Assembly: GCA_007570785.1 (NCBI GenBank)
Contig: ML664175.1
Coordinates: 11,447,441 to 11,511,440, forward strand
Origin: Antilocapra americana
Taxonomy: Eukaryota > Chordata > Mammalia > Artiodactyla > Antilocapridae
Reading direction: 5' to 3'
DNA: 64,000 bases
Numbering within the stretch: the first letter of the stretch is position 1; each line of letters starts with the position of its first letter. Below are positions 55,765 to 64,000 of this stretch, in pieces. The position numbers and the translations under genes were made by a program. Under the pieces are notes generated by a model. It ran no database searches and was not told the origin of the DNA. It was given only the letters and a program-made list of their open reading frames with translations.

Positions 55765-56990
55765 GAGGGTTCAAAAGATGTGGCTACATAAAAATGACTC
55801 AAAATGCATCACAGAATTAAACAGAAGAGCTAAAGTTGCAAAACCCCAAGAGAAAAACACAGGAGAAGGTCTTTATGACCTTGAATTAGACAGATTTCTT
55901 AGATATGACACCAAAAGCATGATCCATAAAAAATAAAAATTGATAAATTGGACTTTTTCAAAATTAAAACCTTTTGCTCTTCAAATACCACTAAGAAAAT
56001 TAAAATATAAGCCAAAAACTAAGGTTATATAAACAGTAATTTATATAACTGATAAAGGCATGAATCCAAAATACAACAGAACTCTAAGGGACTTCCCTGG
56101 TGGTCAAGTGGCTAAGATTTTGCACTCCCTACACAAGGGGCCCAGGTTCAACCCCTGGTCAGAAACTAGACATTTCATGCCACAAATAAGACCCTGTGCA
56201 GCCAAATTTTTTTTTAAAAAAAAGGAAAGTATGTAAAGAACTCTTAAAATTCAATAATGAGACAAGATTTGAATATTCAACCAAAGATATATGAATGACT
56301 AATAGACATACAAAAAGATGTTCAACAACATTATACATTAGGGAAATACAAATTAAGAGCATAATAAGTTATCACCACATATTCACTAAAATGACAACAA
56401 GCAAGAAGTCTAACAATACCAAGTGTTGACAAGGATGTGGGGAAACTGGAACATACATACACTCACTGCTTGTGGGAACACAAAATGGTTATAGGCACTT
56501 TGGGGGAAAAGTTTGGCGGCTTCTTAAGTAGCTAAACATACACCTACCATACAAACCAGAAATTATCTCCTAGGTGTATACCCAAGAGAAATGAAACTAT
56601 GTCAACACATAGACATGTGTGTTCATAGCAGCATTAGCCACAATATCCCAACACTGGCAAAATCCAAACGTCCATCAGCTGGTGAACAGATAATCAAAAT
56701 GTGGTCTATCCACACAATGGAATAGGAGTGAAGCAATATAAGAGATCAATTCTGATGCAAGTAATAAGATGACTGAATCTCAAAAACATTCGTTGAAGTG
56801 AGAGAACCAAACACAAAAGGCTACATATGTAGGATTCCATTTATATGAAATCTCTAGTAAAGGCAAAACTATTGATAGAGAAAGTAGTGATTAACCTGGA
56901 ACTGGGGGTAGGAATGGGGAATGATCATAAATAGTCACAACAAGGAAATGTGGGGCTGATGGAAGTGGTAATGGCTTAAAAATTCTATGT
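55765..56990 (+). mobile_element. Old L1 3' portion, split by a CHR SINE
   Basis: A forward L1 from late ORF2 (aactaaggttatataaac..., 'taaattggactttttcaaaattaaaaccttttgctcttcaa') to near the 3' UTR ('aggattccatttatatgaaatc', 'aaagtagtgattaacctgg', 'gaatggggaatgatc'). It is interrupted at 56086-56236 and resumes with 'actcttaaaattcaataatga'. It is strongly decayed. Confidence 0.8.
56086..56236 (+). mobile_element. CHR-2-type SINE nested in L1
   Basis: It begins gggacttccctggtggtcaag, has a B box caggttcaacccc, and ends in T8A7 and an A-rich tail. The repeat agaactct at 56078-56085 and 56237-56244 is a short TSD. The insertion lies within an L1 whose sequence continues on both sides. Confidence 0.85.
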
Positions 56991-57209
56991 TGTTGTTGTT
57001 AGAGCCACCTAAGTCATGTCCAACTCTTTTGCGACCTCACGGACTGTAGCCTGCCAGGCTCCTCTGTCAACGGGATTTCCCAGGCAAGAATACTGGAGTG
57101 GGTTGCCATGCCCTCCTTCAGGGGGTCTTCCTGACCCAGGGATCAAATCCATGTTTTCTGCATCTCCTGCATTGGCAGGCTGGTTCTTTACCACTCGTGC
57201 CACTATGTG
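56991..57209 (-). mobile_element. Bov-tA SINE
   Basis: A reverse copy with (TTG)n tail at 56991-57000, a Bov-A body and a tRNA half with diverged B box (gggatcaaatccatg) ending in ccactcgtgccac. Confidence 0.9.
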
Positions 57210-57349
57210 CTTGCATGTTACTGATAACGGTGGTAGAGAGAGAGCAGCCCCTGGGACTAGGGTGAACCAAGAGAGGTACTGAGGGTGCAACATTTAAGGA
57301 GACTCTCACTCCCAGGCATCAGCTCTGCCTTGAGAGATCTGAGAAATGA
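57210..57349. other. Unassigned 140-bp segment at the BovB 3' break
   Basis: The segment lies between the SINE and the broken end of BovB. It reads on the minus strand as cagatctctcaaggcagagctgatgcctgggagtgagagtctcc and so on. I cannot assign it. It supplies the last ~32 codons of the 338-codon frame. Confidence 0.4.
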
Positions 57350-58273
57350 GTGCTTTGGCATAGTCAATAAGCAGAAACAGATGTTTTTCTGGAACTCTCT
57401 TGCTTTTTCGATGATCCAGTGGGTGTTAGCAATTTGCTCTCTGGTTCCTCTGCCTTTTCTAAAACCAGCTTGAACATCTGGGAGTTCATGGCTCACGTAT
57501 TGTTGAAGTCTGGCTTGTAGAATTTTGAGCATTACTTTACTAGCGTGTGAGATGAGTGCAATTATGCAGTAGTTTGAGCATTCTTTGGCATTGCCTTTCT
57601 TTGGGATTGGAATGAAAACTGACCTTTTCCAGTCCTGTGGCCATTGCTGAGTTTTCCAAATTTTCTGGCATATTGAGTGCAACACTTTCACAGCAACATC
57701 TTTCAGGGTTTGAAAAAGCTCAACTGGAGTTTCATCACCTCCACTAGCTTTGTTCATAGTGATGTTTCCTAAATCCCACTTGACTTCACATTCCAGGATG
57801 TCTGCCTCTAGGTGAGTGATCACACCATCGTGATTATCTGGGTTGCGAAGATCTCTTTTGTACAATTCTTCTGTGTATTCTTCCCACCTCTTCTTAATAT
57901 CTTCTGCTTGTATTAGGTCCATACCATTTCCATCCTTTATTGAGCCCATCTTTGCATGAAATGTTCCCTTGGTATCTCTAATTTTCTTGAAGAGATCTCT
58001 AGTCTTTCCCATTGTGTTGTTTTCCTCTATTCCTTTGCATTGATCGCTGAGGAAGGCTTTCTTATCTCTCCTTGCTATTCTTTGGAACTCTACATTCAGA
58101 TGGGAATATCTTTCCTTTTCTCTTTTGCTTTTTGTTTCTCTTCTTTTCACAGCTATTTGTAAGGCCTCCTCAGACAGCCATTTTGCTTTTTGGCATTTCT
58201 TTTTCTTGAGGATGGTCTTCATTCCTGTCTCCTGTACAATGTCATGAACCTCTGTCCATAGTTCATCAGGCAC
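57257..58273 (-). pseudogene. BovB linker and RT-fingers fragment (338 codons)
   Basis: The longest open frame in the window. Residues ~1-150 are the linker between endonuclease and reverse transcriptase. Residues 150-303 hold the start of the RT domain, including FIPIPKKGN (220-228) and GFRKGRGT (270-277). Family similarity stops near residue 306, just before motif A; the last ~32 residues come from unrelated DNA at 57257-57352. The catalytic motifs are absent, so it cannot be a working enzyme. The long frame suggests limited age rather than selection. Confidence 0.88.
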
Positions 58274-59103
58274 TCTATCAGATCTAGTCCTTAAATCTAT
58301 CTCTCACTTCCACTGCATAGTCATAACTGATTTGATTTAGATCATACCTGAATGGTCAAGTGGTTTTCTCCACTTTCTTCAATTTAAGGCTGAATTTGGC
58401 AATAAGGAGTTCATGATCTGAGCCAAAGTCAGCTCCCAGTCTTGTTTTTGCTGACTGCATAGAGCTTCTCCACCTTTGGCTGCAAAGAATATAATCAGTC
58501 TGATTTTGGTGTCAATCATCTGGTGATGTCCATGTGTAGAGTCTTCTCTTGTGTTGTTGGAAGAGGGTGTTTGCTGTGATCAGCATGTTCTCTTGGCAAA
58601 ACTCTATTAAATGCCTTTGCCCTGCTTCATTCTGTACTCCAAGGCCAAATTTGCCTGTTACTCCAGGTGTTTCCTGACTTCCTACTTTTGCATTCCAGTC
58701 CCCTATAATGAAAAGGACATCTTTTTTGGGCATTAGTTCTAAAAGGTCTTGTAGGTCTTCATAGAACCGTTCAACTTCAGCTTCTTCGGCATTACTGGTC
58801 GTGGCATAGACTTGAATTACCATGATATTGAATGGTTTGCCTTGGAAACAAACAGAGATCATTCTGTCATTTCTGAGACTGCATCCAAGTACTGCATTTC
58901 AGACTCTTTCGTTGACCATGATGGCTACTCCATTTCTTCTAAGGGATTCCTGCCCACAGTAGTAGATATAATGGTCATTTGAGTTAAATTTACCCATTCC
59001 ATCCTTGGTGGAGAGGTCTGACAGAATGTGGTCCACTGGAGAAGCGAATGGCAAACCACTTCAGTATTCTTGCCTTGAGAACCCCATGAACAGTATGAAA
59101 AGA
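57350..59103 (-). mobile_element. BovB LINE, 3'-broken, with inverted 5' segment
   Basis: The main part (57350-59001) is antisense BovB, covering reverse-transcriptase fingers, the linker and part of the APE-type endonuclease. It lacks the 3' third (RT motifs A-E and tail). At 59003-59102 a further BovB piece (gtggagaggtctgacagaatg ... accccatgaacagtatgaaaag) is in the opposite, plus orientation; in an intact BovB it precedes the endonuclease in the same direction. About 0.3-0.4 kb between the two pieces is missing. Confidence 0.85.
58512..58862 (-). pseudogene. BovB APE-type endonuclease fragment
   Basis: A 116-codon frame with the AP-endonuclease-like motifs GDWNAKVG (54-61) and YTWTSPDD (109-116). 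This domain nicks target DNA in RTE elements. The N-terminal part with the first catalytic residues is missing, and the frame is broken from the linker/RT frame at 57257-58273. Confidence 0.88.
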
Positions 59104-59274
59104 GAGTAAAGCAAAACAATTATGGAAATAACACTCCATCTATGAGATCCCAATTTAAGTTTCCTATCTTCACAGAAGCAACCCCCCTGGCTGTGTAAAC
59201 CACCCTCTGTCATATTTTCCTAGCAATTTGTTCATTTTATCCACATCAGATATATTTATACTATTTTACTTTAT
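59104..59274. other. Unassigned flank
   Basis: AT-rich sequence after the BovB; no TSD partner for the BovB is found here. Confidence 0.4.
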
Positions 59275-59640
59275 TGCTTTCTATCAGTCAAGGTAGTTTG
59301 GACTACAGTGCAGTAATAAAAACCTCAAAATCTTAGGGGCTTAAAGCAGTAATGGTTTATTGCTTTCTCACTCCACACATCTGCTGTGTCAGCGGGGAGG
59401 TTCAGCTCAGGGACTCCGCCTATGGATCAGCCACATTTGCAGCACTTAGCTGGTCCTTGTGCCAGAGGAGAAAGAGCTCCGGGGGCACACATTAGCAGCC
59501 CAGCCCAGAGGGAACGCACACCATATCTGGTCATGTGTCCTTGGCCAGCACTCCTCAGCATCCCCACCCACCCACAGGGGAGCCACTACACTCCTAATAT
59601 GAGCCCGAAAGGCAGAAAGTGAGGAAGGTTTAGGCTCCCT
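59275..59640 (-). mobile_element. Old LTR-like or MER-type mammalian repeat
   Basis: The opening 'gtaataaaaacctcaaaatcttaggggcttaaag' and the 'ggtttattgctttctcactcc' block resemble the same broad class of repeat as at 11280. I do not name the family. Confidence 0.45.
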
Positions 59641-59699
59641 GATCATTCTACATTATTTATTTGGTTAGGTCCAAATCCCCTGACCAGCATGGCCCATTA

Positions 59700-60095
59700 G
59701 GCAGGACTGCCTTTTTTATTCGCCACTGTATCCCCAGCACTGGCACCTTTGTTGCTGTTGTTCAGTTGCTCAGTCATGTCCAACTCTTTAAGACCCCATG
59801 GACTGCAGCACTCCAGGCTCCCCTGTCCTCCACTATCTCCCAGAGTTTGCTCAAATTCATGCCCATTAAGTCCATGATGCTATTTAATCTCTGCTGCCCA
59901 CTTCTCTTTTTTGTTTTCAATCTTTCCCAGCATCAGGGTCTTTTCCAATGGGTCAGCTCTCCACATCAGGTGGCCAAAGTAGTAGAGCTTCAGTTTCAGC
60001 ATCAGTCCTTCCAATGGTTATTCAGGAGGAGATCCTGAATATTCACTGGCACTTAGCTGATGCTTAATAATGATGTGTTGCCTGACTGAACGGTT
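59700..60095 (+). repeat. Probable MIR-like repeat hosting a BovB 3' end
   Basis: Outside the insertion the flanks join as 'ccccagcactggcacttagctgatgcttaataatgatgtgttgcctgactgaa', which resembles the 3' part of MIR or a related old SINE. The insertion is at 59747-60043. Confidence 0.55.
59747..60043 (-). mobile_element. BovB 3' end with 9-bp TSD
   Basis: A 5'-truncated reverse BovB of 297 bp with a (GTT)n-type tail at 59747-59763 and blocks gttgctcagtcatgtccaactc, ccagcatcagggtcttttcc and ccacatcaggtggccaaag. cactggcac flanks it at 59738-59746 and 60044-60052. Confidence 0.92.
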
Positions 60096-60796
60096 CTGGT
60101 AGTTTAGGATTGGTGACTAAGACTGTTGGTTGGATGAATGTTAGCTCCCAGCAAACTGCTCAGACCCTAGAGGATTCAGAGCCCAGTTTTCCGTGTCAAC
60201 TGAACCCTTCTGAAAGATGAAGAATAATTTCTCTAACTGCTGCATTTCTTCATTTTCTCCTGGAATGTCTAACTGCATAGCCCAGTGAACAAGAACCTCT
60301 AAGAGTCTGGGACTGTGGTCCAAAGCGATGATCCAAAATCTGAAATCCCTTTGTAACTTTATTCTTCACTTAAAAGTTCATACCTATTATGAATTTTTTA
60401 ATTTTTCTGTTATATTTATAGTCATAAAAAATTTTAAAATATTTAACTGAGCTTAAATTAATTAAGGCTTCACAAATATGTATCATGCTTATCTCACAGT
60501 TTCAAGGTCCCCCCTAATAGCCCACACACCCCACACCCCTAGAGTGGTTTGCCCCAATCCAGGAAACATAGTTCCAAGATGCCTTAGATAGGGCCTTAAG
60601 GCTTAAATTTACAGCATTAAGAACATCCTCTGCATTTTGCTTCCTTTCTATGGTGACACTTTTTCTCTTGTGGGAATAAAATTCTTTTTGCATGTGGGAT
60701 TTGCCTTTGTCTAATGAAATGAGGAAACAGTGGTGTTAAAGGTCTCATTTTCTTTCCCACAGGTTGACAGACTAAATTCATCCAAAACAATAGTTA
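60096..60796. other. Unassigned AT-rich sequence
   Basis: No gene or named repeat is recognised; strongly AT-rich at 60390-60480. Confidence 0.4.
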
Positions 60797-61670
60797 CAAT
60801 ATTTCTCAAATATTTTTTTTACCACGACCCACACAAAGAAGGGCATTCAATATCACTTCCTATAATGGGCACCATTGGTAACTTTCTGCTGGCTGGGGTA
60901 CCCATCCCCCGGGGACTGAGTGTTGGCTGCTAAAGGTCACAGCTGCCTCTTTCTGTAGAGATTTGCTCATGGCTTGGCAGGAGCTGTCTTTCCAGAAGAT
61001 TATGCACTCCTCTTCCTCAGAGCAGCCTGCAGCCAGTGACTGGTTGTTGACATGGGGGTTCAAGAGGCTACCTGCTTGTCTTAGGCAGTACCAACTCTGA
61101 TATAATTCAAGCTTTGGGGCCCTACATGTGATCAGGCTGGAGAGCAATTCCTCATAGCTCCTCCACTGCTCCATCCAGCTCCCCTTGCTCTCTTCTTGTC
61201 TGAGTGTGTGTGTGTGCTCAGTTGTGTCTGACTCTTTGCAACCCCATGGACTGTAGCCCACCAAACTCCTCTGTTCATGGAATTTCCCAGGCAAGAATAC
61301 TGGAGTAGGTTGCCATTTCCTGCTCCCAAGGATCTTCTTGACCCCAAGATCAAACCTACATCTCCTACACTGCTTGCAGATTCTTTACCACTGAGCCACC
61401 TGGAAAGCCCCCTAAAGAGATCACATATACCCATATCCTTTTATGGATCTCTGCTCCTAGAGAACCTGACTTAAGACAGTACCCAATATATGCACATTCC
61501 TGAAATAAAATTTCCAAAAATAATATTTACACTTACCTTATGTGATGCACTCTGATATTTTCTAAACTGTCCTATTCTGTTTTTTTTTTCCCAAACTGCT
61601 CATTTGTGAGCCTCTAATTTGACTTTGTAATCCACTAATAAGCCACAGTCCAGCCATTTGAAAAACACTG
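60797..61670. mobile_element. hAT DNA element split by later insertions
   Basis: The left part (60797-60855) reads caatatttctcaaatatttt and ccacgacccacacaaagaag. The right part (61475-61670) has gtacccaatatatgcacattcc, 'gtgatgcactctgatattttct' and the end catttgaaaaacactg. The ends are inverted repeats (cautiously ~14 bp), and the two parts together follow a known hAT consensus. The ~620 bp between them includes a Bov-tA and unassigned DNA that may be an LTR. The interruption also includes a short (GT)n tract. Confidence 0.6.
61202..61411 (-). mobile_element. Bov-tA SINE
   Basis: A reverse copy with (GT)n tail at 61203-61214, a Bov-A body and a tRNA half that has lost its B box (caagatcaaacctacatctcc) and ends actgagccacctggaaagcc. 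It sits inside the DNA that splits the hAT element. Confidence 0.91.
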
Positions 61671-61974
61671 CACTAAACCTTTCCAAGTTCACTTTCTAGA
61701 GGTTGGTGTTCACTTGGGCAGGTTACGGAGAAGGTGGAGCAAAGGGAGTCTGTCTCAGTGTGCACAACATCAAGAGTTTAGGGACACAAGAAATTGATCC
61801 TTAGGGCTGAGCCCCTCAAGGCAGCAGCAAGGGCTGGCCACCAGCCTTCTCCACACTGTTCCCCAGACTGCTACTCCTTCCCCAGAGGCACACATACCTA
61901 CTCAGGGCTTCAATAAGAAATGTGGGTTCCCAGAGGATAAAGCAGTTTCCAACACTAAACAAAGGCACAAAGAT
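61671..61974. other. Unassigned sequence
   Basis: No gene or named repeat recognised. Confidence 0.4.
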
Positions 61975-62420
61975 GAACATGTGAGAATATTTATTTCAGC
62001 ATTATCAGTAATGGCCAAAACTGAAACATCCCAAACGGCCATCACTAGATGAACCACAGTGTAACTGGACAAAGGATAACCATGTATCCATTAAAAATAA
62101 TGAAGTAGGTATCTAAGTACAGTAAATTTTCCATGCTATGGGTATGCTAAGTATAAAAATCAACTGAATTTATAGTTTACCAATATAACTCCATGTTTAT
62201 ATTAATTAGTTCAAGCTTTATATAGTGAAAATATGGAAAAATACACTCAAAATTATTTACAATAATCATCTGCACGGGCATGATTATGGGAGACTTTTAT
62301 TTTGTAAGTCATGTATTTCCATAACATTTGAACTTTTTGCCACAAGCATGATTTACTATTGAAATGAGAAAAAGCAATAATTCTCACTCTAAAAAAGTAA
62401 AACACAAAAAGAAGCTCTAA
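61975..62420 (+). mobile_element. Very old L1-type fragment
   Basis: Blocks 'gagaatatttatttcagcattatcagtaatggccaaaa', 'acggccatcactagatgaa' and 'aaggataaccatgtatccattaaa' are diverged L1 ORF2/3' UTR sequence. Confidence 0.55.
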
Positions 62421-62706
62421 AGCAGGAGCATGTGTTCCTTTGAAGTCACAAAGCACCCCTTCAGCAGGTAAAATGTACTTTCAAGAGTCTGAGAAAGAAG
62501 CCATTTCTAGGAGTTCATGCTCTGAGGATACACTTTTACTCCAACATATAGGAATTTTAGACAAAATACAAACTGAGGAAATTTACAAATCATAGCAAGG
62601 CTCAGAAACTAGATAAATGTCCCTATGTACCAGGAACAGAAGAAAACCCCCCATCCAGGAGCAGGACTGAGGCCAGAGCCTGTGGGTCAGGTTTTGCAAG
62701 CAAACA

Positions 62707-62898
62707 AAGGTGGCTCAGTGTTAAAGAATCCTCCTGCAATACAGGAGACTAGATTTCTATTTGTGAGTCAGGAAGATCCTCTGCAGAAGAGAATGGAAAC
62801 CCACTCCAGTATTCTTACCTGGAAAGAGGAGTCTGGTGGGCTATAGTCCAGGGCGTTGCAAAGGTCGGACACAACTGAGCGACTAACACTATCATTTT
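62707..62898 (+). mobile_element. Bov-tA SINE with 9-bp TSD
   Basis: A forward copy with a decayed tRNA half (gtggctcagtgttaaagaatc) and a Bov-A body to gacacaactgagcgactaacac. The repeat caaaggtgg at 62705-62713 and 62899-62907 flanks it; the left one overlaps the SINE start, so the 5' junction is ambiguous. Confidence 0.9.
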
Positions 62899-63096
62899 CA
62901 AAGGTGGTTCCAGCAAGGCCATAGGGACTAAGGGGTGGGGGCTGTGGAGTGAGAGAGGCTGGGAACAGGGACTAGAGGCCTGCTTCCCAACTGGGAAAAG
63001 CTATGTGGGCTTTTTTTGTTTGTTTCTGTTTTTAAAATCAGGAATTGGTTACCCTGGATGCATCTTAAAATCAACTGAGGATGGGAACTCAGAGGC

Positions 63097-63262
63097 TCTG
63101 TAACAAACTCGAGGGGAGGGGTGGTGAAGGGGATGGGAGGGAGGTCCAAGAGGGAAGGGACATGTGTATATCTATAGCTGATTTATGCTGATATTTGGTA
63201 GAAAACAACAAAATTGTGTAAAGCAATTATTGTTCAATTAAAAAATAAATAAATATTTAAAA
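63097..63262 (+). mobile_element. L1 3' UTR fragment
   Basis: The end of a ruminant L1: gggatgggagggaggtccaagaggg, catgtgtatatctatagctg, aaattgtgtaaagcaattat, then an AAAT-rich tail. It directly precedes a separate L1 body. Confidence 0.88.
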
Positions 63263-63272
63263 GATCACCTGA

Positions 63273-64000
63273 GCACAAAGACAGAAATATAGATCAATGG
63301 AACAAAATAGAAAGCCCAGAGATAAACCCATGCATCTATGGACACCTTATCTTTGACAAAGGAGGCAAGAATATACAATGGAGAAAAGACAATCTCTTTA
63401 ACAAGTGGTGCTGGGAAAACTGGACAGCCACTTGTAAAAGAATGAAACTAGAACACTTTATAACACCATACACAAAAATAAACTCAAAATGGATCAAAGA
63501 TCTAAGCATAAGACCAGAAACTATAAAACTCCTAGAGGATAACATAGGCAAAACACTCTCTGACATAAACCAAAGCGGGATCCTACATGACCCACCTCCC
63601 AGAATATTGGAAATGAAAGCACGAATAAACAAATGGGACCTAATTAAAATTAAAAGCTTCTGCACAACAAAGGAAACTATAAGCAAGGTGAAAAGACAGC
63701 CTTCAGAATGGGAGAAAATAATAGCCAATGAAGCAACGGACAAACAATTAATCTCAAAAATATAAAAGCAACTCCTGCAGCTCCATTCTACAAAAATAAA
63801 TGACCCAATCAAAAAGTGGGCCAAAGAACTTAACAGACATTTCTCCAAAGAAGACATAAAAATGGCTAACAAACACATGAAAAGATGCTCAACATCACTC
63901 ATTATCAGAGAAATGCAAATCAAAACCACAATGAGGTACCACTTTACACCAGTCAGAATGGCTGCCATCCAAAAGTCTACAAGCAATAAGTGCTGGAGAG
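63273..64000 (+). mobile_element. L1 ORF2 region, cut by the window edge
   Basis: A little-decayed L1 begins about 63273 (agcacaaagacagaaatatag) and runs to the end. It covers the part of ORF2 after the RT core. The region between it and the L1 3' UTR at 63097-63262 is only ~10 bp. Since the sequence continues beyond 64000, its true 3' end is not visible. Confidence 0.92.
63442..63765 (+). pseudogene. L1 ORF2 fragment
   Basis: A 107-codon frame with [20 protein letters not shown] near the start, [20 protein letters not shown] in the middle, and a stop (taa at 63763-63765) where intact ORF2 would read on. Fragment only; the catalytic regions are absent. Confidence 0.88.

Noticed and set aside
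60860..61294. 144-codon minus-strand frame
   Set aside because: Its first third is antisense Bov-tA; the remainder shows no known domain and lies in an insertion that splits a hAT element.
63336..63986. 216-codon minus-strand frame resembling a membrane protein
   Set aside because: It is the antisense of L1 ORF2. Antisense L1 frames are routinely hydrophobic and open.
1..64000. Search for a CRISPR array, prophage, operon or biosynthetic cluster
   Set aside because: No regularly spaced identical repeats, no long tandem genes and no bacterial codon pattern. The repeat content is plainly mammalian.

Overview
The window is nuclear DNA from a ruminant, almost certainly a bovid. The evidence is the density of ruminant-restricted retroposons: about twenty tRNA-Glu-derived Bov-tA SINEs on both strands, Bov-A/BovB 3' ends, two longer copies of the RTE-type LINE BovB, and several copies of a bovine-type L1 3' end. 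Older mammalian layers lie under these: MIR, L1M, HAL1, MLT1/MaLR LTRs, MER20, MER5 and other hAT elements. I cannot tell cattle from sheep, goat or related bovids from the sequence.

I find no host protein-coding gene, no functional tRNA or rRNA gene, no CpG island, no CRISPR array and no bacterial-type feature. Every open reading frame whose product I recognise is a decayed retrotransposon fragment (L1 ORF2, BovB endonuclease or reverse transcriptase). The remaining frames are short and show no family resemblance. The window looks like gene-poor intergenic or deep intronic DNA.

Layout. 1-4000: mostly old or unassigned sequence with a CHR-like SINE and Bov-tA copies. 4190-7300: a patchwork of L1 fragments, an MLT1 piece and a nested SINE dimer. 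8870-9300: a MIR split by a SINE. 9974-11011: a 5'-truncated L1 with a 14-bp target-site duplication (TSD). 12460-14077: a BovB copy on the minus strand with a damaged reverse-transcriptase active site. 14240-17000: a cluster of Bov-tA insertions. 17370-19800: a long old L1M on the minus strand. 20135-21706: an L1 3' end and a short BovB 3' end. 22100-29300: sparse SINEs in largely unassigned DNA. 29630-32560: a HAL1 hosting two MIR copies and a younger L1. 33826-35700: a 104-bp mini-L1, two LTR-like units, a CHR SINE and a duplicated block flanking a Bov-A. 36000-47000: MIRs and SINEs, five SINE/BovB insertions here or nearby having clear TSDs. 47900-49850: a run of hAT elements. 52200-56990: SINEs, two MLT1 LTRs in opposite orientations and an old L1. 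56991-60052: a SINE, a BovB with an inverted 5' segment, and a BovB 3' end inserted in a MIR-like repeat. 60797-61670: a hAT element split by insertions. 63097-64000: L1 3' sequence followed by an L1 ORF2 that runs off the edge.

The window's value is as a record of retrotransposition. Nested insertions with intact TSDs give relative ages, and a few structures are mechanistically unusual (the 5' inversion in BovB, the tandem block around Bov-A, the mini-L1). I saw no new biological system. Family names were assigned from memory of the consensus sequences, and boundaries are accurate to about 10-20 bp except where a TSD fixes them.
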